From Paragordius varius (Eukaryota; Nematomorpha): DNA of 64,000 bases. The stretch lies in the NCBI GenBank assembly GCA_964247055.1, contig OZ176053.1:2666001-2730000 (forward strand). Reading direction: 5' to 3'. Shown here in pieces: positions 29,605 to 40,797 of the stretch. Position numbers and translations under genes: made by a program. The notes beneath the pieces are model-generated. The model was not told where the DNA came from. It made no database searches and worked only from the letters and a program-made list of their open reading frames with translations. Every line of letters begins with the position of its first letter. Position 1 is the stretch's first letter.

Positions 29605-30126
29605 TTAACACTTGGATACAGCACATTAATTTTAGTACTTCGATTCGAAATGGGGTAGTTAAATACCCCAAGCCTGTTTGAAATTAAATTCTTTAAAAAA
29701 TATGGAAGAATCGAAACCATTGCCAAATTTTGTACTTATATAACATTAATAAACCGAAATATATAAAAAGTTTTATTCAATAATAGTTGATTATACTGAT
29801 TTAAAGGTAAAACCGAAAGGTAAATATTTAGCCAAAGGAACATGTGTGCAAAGGTAAAATTGAAAAAGAATACAAATTTAATCGCTTTTTCTATTTCTAT
29901 TAATGTTAGATATTTTGCAACAATTTTGTAAAATAAAATTGGCGTCGAAGTAGTTGACATGGAACTTTTTTTTTAAAAACAAAACTTTACGATATTTTGG
30001 CATATTTATATATAAGGATAGAAGCATAAATTTAAATTGGGACCGTTTCATTCAGTAGATTTTTAAAAATCTTAACTCAAATTTAGTCTGGGGTATTTAG
30101 ATACCCAATTTGAATCGAAGTGTTAA
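29605..30126. mobile_element. TTAA-flanked piggyBac-like MITE copy 2
   Basis: Best-defined copy. TTAACACTTGGATACAGC opens it and GAATCGAAGTGTTAA closes it, giving a TTAA at each end. The inverted blocks GGGGTAGTTAAATACCCC and GGGGTATTTAGATACCC lie just inside. It is about 520 bp with no frame. TTAA target choice suggests the piggyBac superfamily, but no transposase was seen. Confidence 0.8.
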
Positions 30127-30633
30127 ATAACAAAATATTGGAACTTTATATTATTTTAAGTCATGATGGAAACGGTTTAACAACGCGTTAACATATTATG
30201 GATGCTGAACATTTCATATCTCAGAATTAAAGGTTGGTTTGCTTAAAATTTAGGTAAGTTTTTGAAAAAGAAAATATCTATTCTTAAATTTGAAGAGCAA
30301 CAAATAATTTAAATTCTTAGGTGATTTATTAGAATATTTACATATATATATTTGAATATGAATAAATTTAGTTATATATATGTATAATAGGTTTTAAATA
30401 TAGAAAAAGGGGGGAGGTGTGGTATAAGAGTTTTATGTCCTGGCGCGGCGAAATGTGCATCCATTATTTATTAATACATCAAATATTTAGGTTATAAGCT
30501 AAAACGATTTAGAATGGTACGGATTCAGAAAGAATTTATGACTGCATAAAACAAATCTGTAAATTTTTATTAAAAATTGTTTTAGAATCGGTCAAAGAAA
30601 GGTTTAAAAAAAGATTTGTAAGCGATGCAGTAG

Positions 30634-30812
30634 TTACAGTACAGCGTATGAAATAAAACACATTTCGCCTATAATTATATTTTAAAAATAATTTAATGTA
30701 AATGGCAATTTCCACAATTTGTTGTTTTTTACCTATACGCTTATGTACTACCGATTGCCCAACAATAATGTGAAATGACCATCATTAAAGTGCACACTGT
30801 ATAATATTTTAT
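30634..30812. mobile_element. Near-palindromic MITE, ACAGTATGCA family, copy 2
   Basis: Degenerate copy starting TTACAGTACAGCGTATG. The right half has CGATTGCCCAACAATAATGTG and ends near GCACACTGTATA. It matches the arrangement at 63448-63627. Confidence 0.45.
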
Positions 30813-30827
30813 ACCCATAGCAAATAA

Positions 30828-31014
30828 AAACAGTCATATAAAATACGAGACACATTTATGCTCGTTTATTAACATTATGGCCAATTGGCAACACAGTATG
30901 GGTTAAAACAATAAAATGTTATTTCTTCTGTTTTATGTTTTAAAACACCGGCTGCTCTGTTACCCATTGTCCAACAATCATGTGATAGGCCCGCATAAAT
31001 GGGCATACTCTAAT
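30828..31014. mobile_element. Near-palindromic MITE, ACAGTATGCA family, copy 3
   Basis: ATGGCCAATTGGCAACACAG then TATGGGT are mirrored by ACCCATTGTCCAACAATCAT. The outer ends ATTTATGCTCG and CCCGCATAAATGGGCATACT are diverged. Confidence 0.45.
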
Positions 31015-32320
31015 TAATACAAAAATATTTTTAAAATAAAATTTTTATTGTACTCTACGCATTGTATCTGGAAGTTGAAGTAATACACCTGTATTTATAC
31101 ACCAAACCAGAAAAGGCATATCTATGAAAACAAAATAAATGGCTAAATTTGATTAAAATAAGTTTCATGTTAACGTGGGAAAAAACAATTGTTGAGGACG
31201 GCGAACTTAATTTATTAATCCATTTTAAAATGGGCCTTAAATATATAAATGGATTAAAATAAGAAAATGCCTATCTCCACAAATCTTGTAATATCCTATG
31301 TGGATAATAAATATATCAAGAAACCTTGTAATATTTTGTGTATAATAAATATATCAAAGCCTTTCAATCACCATTATAAAACAATGGGTATTGTCATTCA
31401 GCTTTGAACTTTTAGTATAAGTTAGAGAGCGCTAAGATCAATTCCAAAATTAATAACTCAAAAAAGCAATATAAATTGCAAATTTTAGAGTCCGTAGTAA
31501 CGGATCTCAACATATAAACTATACAAGCTAGCTGGACGTTTTTAGAGTGCTGTCACGCTTATGCACTTTAAATTTTATGTATAAAGGTTAGGGTTAAAGG
31601 GTGCTTGTAACGATGAAATGTAATCATTATCTTTTATGCATCAATATATATGATCAATAATTTCAATTGCGTTGAAATAATATTATAAAAATGAATGCTA
31701 ACTTGATTCTTTACTGAAACTATGTAAATTTATAAATCAAATATTATCTAATGATTAACTAATTTAAAAACGCCCTCTAAATATTGAATCATACCAATTC
31801 CATGAAATATAAAAAACTGTATATTAACCTCAATTAAAGATTGAAAATGCTATGTATTATCATAAAACAACTATATTATAAAATGAAAAAATTATAATCT
31901 AACCCATAACATACCGCTCTAATTACTGTTTTTTTATTTATTGTTTAAATAATCTCTTCCTTATCACAAAATTATATAATCAAATAATAACAGTAAATTT
32001 ATTGTAAACGCATTTAAATAACTTATATATTATTAAACTTGACAAGGATTAAATGTGTGCTAAAATTATTTTAGCTCCTATTCATAGATATATGTCACTG
32101 AAATTAACTAAAATAAATTCGTAACACACAGCAATGAAATTGAGTTCATTCAAATTTTATAACAGAGTAAGAACTTTTTTGACAAAATGAAAATAGTAAT
32201 ATTCAAATCAAAAAAATAATTTATCTTGCGTAAGGACAAAGGTGACCATTTTTTTGGTCAATTTTCATATTTAAAAGAACAATGTAGGCTAATTAATTAC
32301 CAGGGTCAGTTTTAAAAGAC

Positions 32321-32328
32321 TATAAAAA
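32321..32328 (+). promoter_or_regulatory. TATA box of the Gly-rich protein gene
   Basis: TATAAAAA lies about 80 bp before the ATG at 32402. A TTCA-containing initiator-like site near 32355 is at the usual 25-35 bp spacing downstream. A strong TATA box fits a highly expressed secretory gene. Confidence 0.55.
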
Positions 32329-32401
32329 GAGCTAAATTTCCCAACTTAAAACACATTCAATTTTTTGACCATTGATTCACATTAAATACCTTTAGTACAA
32401 C

Positions 32402-33732
32402 ATGTATCTTATACCTCTTATTTATTTGCTTTTCAGTCAAGCTTATCTCATAAAAGGGCAACAAGGGGGCCTCCCATTTTTTCCATCGAGTGGAATCGAT
32501 TTATCACAATTATCCGCTTTATCTGGGCAAAGCGGTCAATTAGGTGGCATAGATCTATCTCAATTGGGAACTTCATCCGGAGCTCTTCCGTCACAATCCC
32601 AAATTTCACTTTCAGGTTTGCCTTCTGGTATTTCGCTGCCTGCAGGGATATCACCTCAACAAATATCTGTAAATGCCTTACAACCATCTAGCCAAATTGG
32701 TTCTCAACCGCAAGGACCATCCCCAGCCTCGCTCAATGATATTCTTGGTCTTTTGGCATCCCTCAATCCTCCGGGCGCACAGCAAATCGGGATAGGGCAA
32801 AATCCAGCACAGCAACAACAACAAATCGGTCAAATTCCACAAAGTCTAGGTGGTCTAGGGAGCCAAATTCCATCACAGATCGGTGCAGGGGGACTATTTC
32901 CTAATCAGCTTCCTCAAAGCAATCAATTGGGTGGTTTTGGGAACCAGCCTGTTGCTGCTGGCAGAGTTGGAGGCTTCGATAATCAACAACAGCAATCAGC
33001 TCTAGTTCCTAATCCTAACAATCAAATTGGCGGGCAAGCTGGATTATCTTCGCTTGGTGGTTTGGGATCAGCTGCGCAATTAGGAGGTCTGGGTGCTTTA
33101 GGGGGTCTCGGTGGTCTCTCTGGCTTAGGAGGACTCGGTCAAACTGGTCTTGGGGGATTAGGGGGTTTGGGAGGCCTAGGGCAACAAGGGGCTGCTTTAG
33201 GAGCTTTAGGAGGCCTGGGTCAACAAGGGGCTGCGTTGGGAGCTTTAGGAGGCTTGGGTCAACAAGGGGCTGGATTGGGAGCTTTGGGAGCCTTGGGGGG
33301 TTTGGGACAGCAAGGTGCCGGGTTGGGAGCCTTAGCTGGCCTTGGTGGTTTGGGACAACCTGGTGCTGGCTTGGGGGCCTTGGCAGGGGGGTTGGGCGCC
33401 CAGGGAGGGCTCGGTGCTGGACTTGGATTAAATGGTTTTGGGCTTCCCGGCGCTAGTGGTTTAGGAGGATTGGGTGCACGTAATACATTTTGTCTGTTTA
33501 CATATGTAATATTGGTTGGCTCATTATAATATTTTTTCTTAACTATTGCTATAATATTTTAGTTGGTGGTGCGGGATTCCCTGGGATAGGCGGCTTCCCT
33601 GGTGCTGGAGGACCTGGTGTTTTGGGTGGACCTGGGGGCTTTGGCATGGGACCACCGATGAATCCTTTTGGAAAAAGGAAAAGACGCAGTTTGTTGTTGA
33701 GAAAACTAGAAGCGAATAAAGATACTGAATGA
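32402..33732 (+). CDS. Secreted Gly/Leu-rich repeat protein
   Basis: Two exons, 32402-33479 and 33563-33732, joined in phase 1, give 415 residues. The protein opens with a signal peptide (MYLIPLIYLLFSQAYLIKG), then a Gln/Ser/Pro-rich part of about 200 residues. A long low-complexity region built of GGLG and GALGGLGQQGA units (near-perfect tandem DNA repeats, about 33100-33400) follows. The second exon adds FPGIGG/GFPGAGG-type sequence and a basic tail (GKRKRRSLLLRKLEANKDTE). This composition is that of extracellular structural, cuticle or silk-like proteins; I recognise no named family. The KRKRR stretch could be a proprotein-convertase site. The reading frame stays G/C-rich against an A/T-rich background, which supports coding selection. 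The C-type lectin starts 130 bp downstream on the same strand. Confidence 0.85.
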
Positions 33733-33862
33733 ATAGTATGACTATAATTGTGCATTCATTGACTGTGAATTAATGCATTACAATTAATATAGTTTATTTA
33801 ACGCGCATTATTTTTTAAACATTATCTATGTAATAATTTCGCTTGCAACAAGATTATAATAA

Positions 33863-34894
33863 ATGAATAAAATTTATTTTACATTACTTTTATGTATATT
33901 CTGGTTCAATATGGCTAAAATTCGGACGGTTTCTGAAAATGAGGAATCACTTGTTAAGCTTAGAGAAGATGTAAATTTTCTTAGTCAGCAATTAATGAAA
34001 TTATATACAGTGATTGCGGAAAAATTCAAAGATTTTAAATATGAAATGGATATCCTCAAATTAGCAGGTATTAATAAAAAAATATATTTGTAGTTGAGGC
34101 ACAAAATATTTGTGCTGCTAATGCGAATAGAAACATGGACGGTTCTCGAAAGCCTATCTCTAACCGGTTGATTAAAAAGGATATAAAATTTGTTTTGCCA
34201 TATAAATTGCCAATGGTATTACAAATAATTTATATCAGATAAAAAAACCAATTTTTTCCACACGTTCGGAACTGTCCACTACAGATCTGTCTGAAACGAC
34301 TCAGCAAACACTATATAGATATGGTAAAAAGTCTAATAGCCTTTATAAGTCATATAACTATAAACCTAAGCATTATGTAACACCACCCACCGAAAATGCC
34401 CTAATGACCCCAAACTTAAAAGAACATGTTTGTTGCCCAGAAAACTTTGTAAAACTCGAGGATTCCTGTTATAGCATAAATTTTGAAAGAGAAAACTGGC
34501 CCAAAGCTTTTCAGCTGTGTAAGGATATGGGAGCAGAACTCTTAAGCATAGATGATTATATCGAAGATAGTCTTATCAGAAAAGAAATAATAAAAATGGT
34601 CCTAAAAAATCACGGTAAAACAATTTATTTATATTGTATAACTATATATTTATAGCAACTGATATTGATTTTTGGACAAGTGGTACTGATAAAATCCAAA
34701 AAGGAAGATGGACTTGGGCTTCCAATGGCAATATAATAAATTATCATAATTGGATTGAAGATCCTGCTATATGGAATAAACTCGGCGAATCATGTATCAT
34801 CTTAAAATCTGATTATAATTATAAATGGGGAAAGAAAAATTGCATGATCAGTCATAAGACAGGATTTATTTGTGAAACTCATAATAAATGTTAA
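33863..34894 (+). CDS. Secreted coiled-coil C-type lectin-domain protein
   Basis: Four exons: 33863-34067, 34094-34215, 34239-34614, 34656-34894; 313 residues. The introns are 26, 23 and 41 bp, all GT-AG and in phase. A signal peptide (MNKIYFTLLLCIFWFNMAK) is followed by an amphipathic heptad-like helix (residues about 27-68, rich in Leu/Val with Lys/Glu), probably for oligomerisation. Next is a Ser/Thr/Tyr-rich linker of about 100 residues, then one C-type lectin fold beginning CCPENF. Fold landmarks: CYSI, WPKAFQLC, FWTSGTD, WTWAS, NWIEDP, W-GKKNC and GFICE. The usual EPN/QPD sugar-binding triplet is replaced by EDP, so calcium-dependent mannose or galactose binding cannot be assumed. Typical of invertebrate secreted lectins in immunity or matrix. 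Confidence 0.9.
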
Positions 34895-35354
34895 ATTTTA
34901 TCGTTCAACAACATGATCTAAATAATTTATATAATTACTTGTTTTTCAATAATATTGAGCATGTTCTCTAATTTTATTAACTTTTCATTTATGGTCGATA
35001 TTTTGTGGCGACATGATAAATCTGTATATAATAATGAAAAATACCGAATGAAAAAATAAAATCGGCCATTTTTTGAATACCTCCATTCATAATTTCTTGA
35101 AATTCCCTATTTATCCAATTATGCTGAATTTCTGAGACGAGATCCCTATCATGCGTCATTTGTACACAGATTAAATCATGCGTAATAAATTTTAGCAAAT
35201 ATATTGAATTTATTTATAGGTTGATTTTGCTTCTTTGAGATTAAATTATATTCAATTAGAAATATATAGAATTTAACTGTTGGGGAAATTTCTGGAACTC
35301 ATGAGTTTTTTTAAATCAAAATTTTAACTCATTTCAATTTATAGTGGCGATTGA

Positions 35355-35927
35355 TTAACACTTGGATACATCACATTCATTTTAGTCCTTCGATTTAAAT
35401 TAAGGTAGTTAAATACCCCAGACCTGTTTAAAATTAAATTCTTTAGAAATATGGAAGGAATCGAAACCATGGCCAAATCGTGCACTTATATAACATTAAT
35501 AAACCTTTATATATAAAAAAATTTAATCAAAATAACTTGATATTACTTATTTTATGCTAAAACCGAAAGGTAAAAATTTGGTCAACGTGACATGTGTGCA
35601 ATGGTAAAATAAAAAAAAATACAAAATACACCGCTTTTTCTAATTCCATCAATGTTAGATATATTTTAAATAAAAAATTAGCTTTTATTTTACTCTTAAA
35701 ATTAGATAAAGACGATATTTTGCAAAAATTTTGTAAAATAAAAATGGCGTCGAAGTAGTTTGACATGAAACTTTTTTTTCAAAACAAAATTTTATTTAGA
35801 TTTTTTGGCATATTTTGGATAGAAGCATAAATTTAAATTTGGACCGTTTCCTTCAGTAGTATCTTAAAAATCCTAACTCAAATTAAATCTGGGGTATTTA
35901 GATCCCCAATTTGAATCGAAGTGTTAA
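35355..35927. mobile_element. TTAA-flanked piggyBac-like MITE copy 3
   Basis: It opens TTAACACTTGGATACATCAC and closes GAATCGAAGTGTTAA, with the CCTTCGATTTAAATT block inside. About 570 bp, no frame. Confidence 0.8.
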
Positions 35928-36293
35928 GCCAGTGATAAATTTTAAAGAGCAAAAAAACTTCTTATCAGAGTAACAAAACCGATAAAAATTTCAAAGCTGT
36001 TGACAGATTTATAGATATTTACTCCAAATAAGTATAATAAAAAATAAAAAATAAGGCCATAAAAATCACTTTTAGAACTGCATGCGCACCGTGAGCCGCT
36101 GTTGGAGTATCACTGCACTAAGCCGTTTCATTTAAACAACACGTTCTGCCCATCTCGCATGGATAAATAGGTGCCTTGAACAAGTTCCAGAATATTAAGC
36201 CTCAATCACGTTTCCCATAACGTGTCCAGCTTATAAAAATTTATTTATTAGGTAAGGGGTAAGCCGCAATCTCAAATTTATGGGTTACCGGTG

Positions 36294-36296
<3 letters not shown>

Positions 36297-36334
<38 letters not shown>

Positions 36335-36335
36335 G
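36297..36335. repeat. (TA)n microsatellite
   Basis: A TA run with a single G interruption near its end, in the transposon-filled spacer. Confidence 0.9.
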
Positions 36336-36468
36336 TTGCGTTATTTTAGTAGTAAATATCACGATTAATATGGTATTTTTGAAATCAGGATTGAGTTCCT
36401 CAGGATCTTGATATTAAATATTCTAAAACTATGTAATTACAATGGCAAAAGTTTGCACTTATATAACT

Positions 36469-36995
36469 TTACACTTGAATACAAAGCATTCATTTTAGTC
36501 CTTCGATTCAAATTGGGGTAGTTATATACCCAGGCTTGGTTAAGATTAAATAAAAAGAACATGGAAATTAAAATTATGGCAAAAGTTTGCACTTATATGA
36601 CATTAATAAACCAAAATATAATAATTATTCATTTAAAAATACTTAATATTACTTATTCAGAGATAAAACCCAAAGGTTAAAATTCAGGCAACATGACATA
36701 TGTCAAAAAGCTAAATAAAATACATGCAAAATATAACGACTTTTTCTTATATCAATGTTAAATGAGCTATTAATAAAATAAACTTAATGCTCAGAGAAGA
36801 CGATTTGCAAAAATATTTTAAAAAAATGGTGTCCAAGTAGTTCTATACGAAAATTTATTTCCAAATTTTATTATAAAATGTTGGCTTATTTATATGATTT
36901 TTATTAAAGAATTGAAACGCTCCTTTTAGTAGTTTTTTTAAAAATATCAATTTAATTTTCTGGTTTAGATAACCCAATATGAATCGGAGTGTTAA
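36469..36995. mobile_element. TTAA-flanked piggyBac-like MITE copy 4
   Basis: It opens TTACACTTGAATACAAAGC with CCTTCGATTCAAATTGGGGT, and closes CCAATATGAATCGGAGTGTT then AA. More diverged than copies 2 and 3. Confidence 0.7.
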
Positions 36996-38345
36996 TGAAC
37001 ACATAAAAAATTTATTCAAATATACTTGACATTCCTTAACCCAAAAGAATATTTAGTCAACAAGTTATGTGTGCATTAGCTCAATTTAAAAATATATAAA
37101 ATTAACCACATTTTCTGTTATTAATGTTAGATGTAATTTCAATAAAAAATTAGAAGCTTTAAAATTAAATATTTTTCCAAAACTAAATTTTATATTTTGG
37201 CTTATTTATTAAATCTTTATTAGGGTAGACGCATAAATTATTGGAACCGGTATGGTAAGAATAACAACTCATATATTGTCTAGAATTTTAATTAAAGTGT
37301 AAATAGGATACAAGCATATTTGAAATAGAACCGTTTTCAGTAGTTTAATTAGCAACACATTCATTTTAGTCCTTCGATTTAAATTAAGGTAGTTAAATAC
37401 CCCAGGCCTGTTTAAAATTAAATTCTTTAGAAATATTGAAGGAAACGCATGGCCAAACTGTGCACTTATATAACATTAATAAACCTTTATATATAAAAAA
37501 ATTTATTCAAAAAAACTTGATATTACTTATTTTATGCTAAAACCGAAAGGTAAAAATTGGTCAACGTGACATGTGTGCAATGGTAAAATAAAAAAAATAC
37601 AAAATAAACCGCTTTTTCTATTTCTATCAATGTTAAATGTAATTTAAATAAAAAATAGCTCAAATTTTACCTTTAAATTAAATGAAGATGATATTTTGCA
37701 AAAATTTTGTAAAATAAAAATGGCGTCGAAGTAGTTTGACAAACTTTTAATATTTTGGCATCTATATATATTTATAAAAATGGAAAATCGTGGCTTTGTG
37801 ATATGTTTCCGGAAAACCGGTAGATCCATTTAAATCCAAATGTCGAAAAAATATAATTATTAATGAATACCCCGACAATAGCTTCGGCTTTTTTTTGAAT
37901 TAGGTCCCCAGTTCCGACCCACCCCGTCTACAAAACGATTTTTTTGAAAACACAAGTCCACAAAAATCGTGTCTTTGAGACAATTTTCCTGAAAACGTCT
38001 TGGACCTTTCGATTTCCAATATGATTTTTTTTACTTTTTTTCGATTGCGCTAAACATAGTCGGCTCGCTTTTAATTTAGGCCCTCTTTTTACCCATTCCC
38101 CCCGTAAAATGCCACTTTTTCCAAAAAAATTAAGTCCACAAAAATAATTTTTTGCACATATTTAACGCCCAAAGTATGAGACCTTAAAAATTCAATAAGG
38201 ATTTTAAGTATTCCTTGTTAAAAGGCAAAAATTTTAGTCAAGCGTTTCTTTGAAGATACCCGCTAATAACTGACCCGTCATATCGAAATGGCGTGTCTTT
38301 GGGGCTAAGTTTCAGAAAACCTATCAAGCCATATGAGTTCAATAG

Positions 38346-40016
38346 CTGCCATCAAGAAAGCGTTTGACCACGCAAACAGCGAGTATATAATAGAAATAAT
38401 AAATAACCTAAAACTCGATCAAAATTGGAAAAACTTTACAATTAACCTGTTGATAAATGGCAGATTCTAAGTCGTCACTGAAGGTTAGTATGGAATTATA
38501 TTTTCAACTACTAGAGGAGTCAAACAAGGATGCCCAATATCCCCAAAAATGTTTAATCTAATTACAGATAAAATTTTAAAATAAATGGAATGTGAGTTAA
38601 GCTCCTACAAAATAATGGCATATGCTGATGACATATGTATAGTTAGCGAATCAATCGATTCCCTTATATCTTGCATCGAATTATTAGCAACAAAAATTAA
38701 AGTAGCAGGTCTGATATTAAATATGGAGAAAACCAAAGTTATGACAACATCCGAATTATCAATTAAAAAATTTCCTCTCACAGTAGAAGAACTTGATATA
38801 GTACACAAATACAAATTTTTAGGAGTCTGGTTCTCTAATAAAGGATGTATCGATTTAAACGCAATGAACAGATTGGACAATACCCAGGAAATATTTGATG
38901 AAGTGCACCAACTCTGGAGCTCAAAAATTCTTAGCAAACAAAGGCATGTATAATAACAAAAATTACATGTGGCTTCTCAGTATGGCCAATAAAAAGGAAA
39001 ACCTTACACAGAACTTAAATATCATTAACAAAGCCTTAAGGAAAATAATGGGAACCAAAACCACTCATTAATATTCAATGCAGCACTTTATGCTGAAACA
39101 AAATGCATTCCCTTAGAACACGCTATCACTCTAGCAGAATTAAATATTATGGCACATCTAATAAAAAGATCTAACATAGGCCCACTGTGGGAAGCTCTAT
39201 CATGGAAAGATAATACAGAAAATGACAAAAAAAACAAAACTACTTGATTAGGTCGCATCCTAACATTTCTTTCTAGATTCGATTTGAATGAAAACAAAAT
39301 TATTCAGTTAGTTAAACAAAACAACTGGAAGAAAACGGCCGAAGAATGCAAATTACAAGGAAAAGAAAGAACAAAAGAAACATAGAAAAATTAAAAAATC
39401 AAGAAGATAATGATAATATGTGGATAACGCTTACACTCTAGACCTTAGGGTTCCTTTTTCCTCTTTATTCATTGCAAAATTAAAAAAAATATATAAAAAA
39501 TATATATAGTACAGTAGCATATGGTAAATAATACAAATAAAATAGGTTACAAATTCTAATTTTTTTCTTACCACATCCTACTGTATATAACGAATTTGAT
39601 TTCCAAAACATACTAAACTCATAATTTTTTGAACTAAATTTTTTGAACTTTAAAAACTGTAGCTTAAATAAATAAGATAACATTAGGAGATTAAAACTAC
39701 TTTACTTATATCAAGCATTTTATTGCAAATCATGGATAAAGAAGCAACAATTTTTTTCCTTTGAAGATATCTAATAAAACATACCATAAAATATTAACAA
39801 AAAAATTAAAAAAATATGTCATTAAAATTAAGATTATCTTAATACTAAAAAAAATTTTTTTTTTGAATAAATGTAAACCGCTATAACTTTAAATATAACT
39901 TCCCTATTTATATTAGATTAAATTAAACAATCAATGCCACGTGAAGGCTATGCTGTGAAGGGGGAGTCTTGTGCAGACTGAAACTGTCAAGTGATTTTGT
40001 TTCACCCCTGATACTG
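38346..40016 (+). mobile_element. Degenerate 5'-truncated LINE (non-LTR reverse transcriptase fragment)
   Basis: Conceptual translation shows reverse-transcriptase motifs in order: KKAFDHA near 38360, GVKQGCPISPKMFN near 38516, AYADD near 38620, ILNMEKTKV near 38715 and FLGVWFSNKG near 38817. These palm-domain hallmarks match non-LTR elements. Several in-frame stops and frame changes interrupt it and the 5' part is missing, so it is dead and truncated as LINEs usually are. Both limits come from comparison with the uninterrupted Helitron at 9603-10975. The clade cannot be fixed by eye. Confidence 0.75.
39508..39594. mobile_element. Very short inverted-repeat element
   Basis: TACAGTAGCATATGGTAA is mirrored by TTACCACATCCTACTGTA, flanked by TA, about 85 bp in total. 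It is a possible tiny MITE within or beside the LINE 3' region. Confidence 0.4.
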
Positions 40017-40434
40017 ATCAAAAACTTAAATCGAGCGGATTTTTTTAGCCGCTATTTAGGCCCTTTACGGCCTGAAAAATGCGCCGCCATAGAATTATTT
40101 TTTAATTTTGAGGCAATTTCGAAAACTAATGAGAACATATGGACAATCATGATTCCAGATATTTTCCGTAAAAAGGCAAATTTTAATGAAGCGCATTTTT
40201 TGTATCAGCCTCTGGGTAGGTAGCTACCCGCCTAAAACTGCGCCACTATATAGAAATTACGTTGGAAACTAATTTAAAGAAAACCTATCAGGCCATATAA
40301 GTTCAATAGATGCTTAAAATAATACCCGTAAAATGGCAAAAATTTAGGTCGCGCGGTTTTTAAAAGTTGCCTTTTATTATGTATGCTATTTGGAAATAAT
40401 TAATGACTTTCTAGCAATGTATACTTATACTGTA

Positions 40435-40797
40435 TCTATATATTTATAAAAATGGAAAGTGGTACTTTGTGATCTCTTTCCCAAACCGGTAGACCTATTC
40501 AAATCCAAATGTCGAAAAAATATAAAATGAATGCATACGAGTTCATTTAAATATTACCTTTTAAAAAGTAAAAATTATAGCGGTTTTTTCCGTTAGCCGT
40601 GAATTTGGGGCCTTATCAGTAATAATGTATTAGTAAGAATGCACCGTAGAGATAATCCTATGATATCATAGCTATTAAATAATCCACATATATGGATCAT
40701 TTTGTTGATCCCTTTTTTTCAAATAGCCCCCCCCCCCCCCCCCCCAGAAGTCCGAAGGGCTTCCTCAGGCTGCATAGCAGCACGAGATTTACGCTAG
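40435..40797 (+). mobile_element. Inner Helitron unit
   Basis: A short Helitron with its own 5' TC end and the common CTAG end. A homologous inner unit occupies about 9603-9951 on the minus strand. It contains a run of 19 C at 40727-40745, which is remarkable in such A/T-rich DNA. Confidence 0.7.

Larger units (their letters stand above)
28463..32320. other. DHX16/Gly-rich protein intergenic region
   Basis: Shared upstream region of the minus-strand DHX16 and the plus-strand Gly-rich gene. It contains two TTAA-flanked MITEs (28514-29077, 29605-30126), a foldback-related piece (about 29430-29560), and two degenerate near-palindromic MITEs (30634-30812, 30828-31014). A short minus-strand frame at 31045-31125 looks exon-like but is unassigned. 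Nothing else is recognised. Confidence 0.5.
37761..40797 (+). mobile_element. Composite non-autonomous Helitron, plus strand
   Basis: The 5' end is TCTATATATATTTATAAAAA at 37761 and the 3' end is CTAG at 40794-40797. The hairpin GCTGCATAGCAGC lies about 12 bases before the end. The flanks are A at the left and T at the right, as expected for Helitron insertion between A and T. A second 5' end (TCTATATATTTATAAAAATG) at 40435 begins an inner unit of 363 bp with the same 3' end, inserted in a half-MITE. No Rep/helicase frame is seen. A LINE interrupts it at about 38346-40016. Confidence 0.8.

Noticed and set aside
31045-31125. Possible last exon on the minus strand (MPFLVWCINTGVLLQLPDT then stop)
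   Set aside because: It has an acceptor and a stop but I found no upstream exon before the Gly-rich gene and no family match, so it is noted only.
33549-33755. Proline-rich minus-strand frame
   Set aside because: It is the complement of Gly-rich coding sequence (GGN read as NCC) and has no independent support.
38605-38937. Minus-strand frame over the LINE
   Set aside because: It is a shadow of the reverse-transcriptase frame, which carries AYADD and other motifs on the plus strand.
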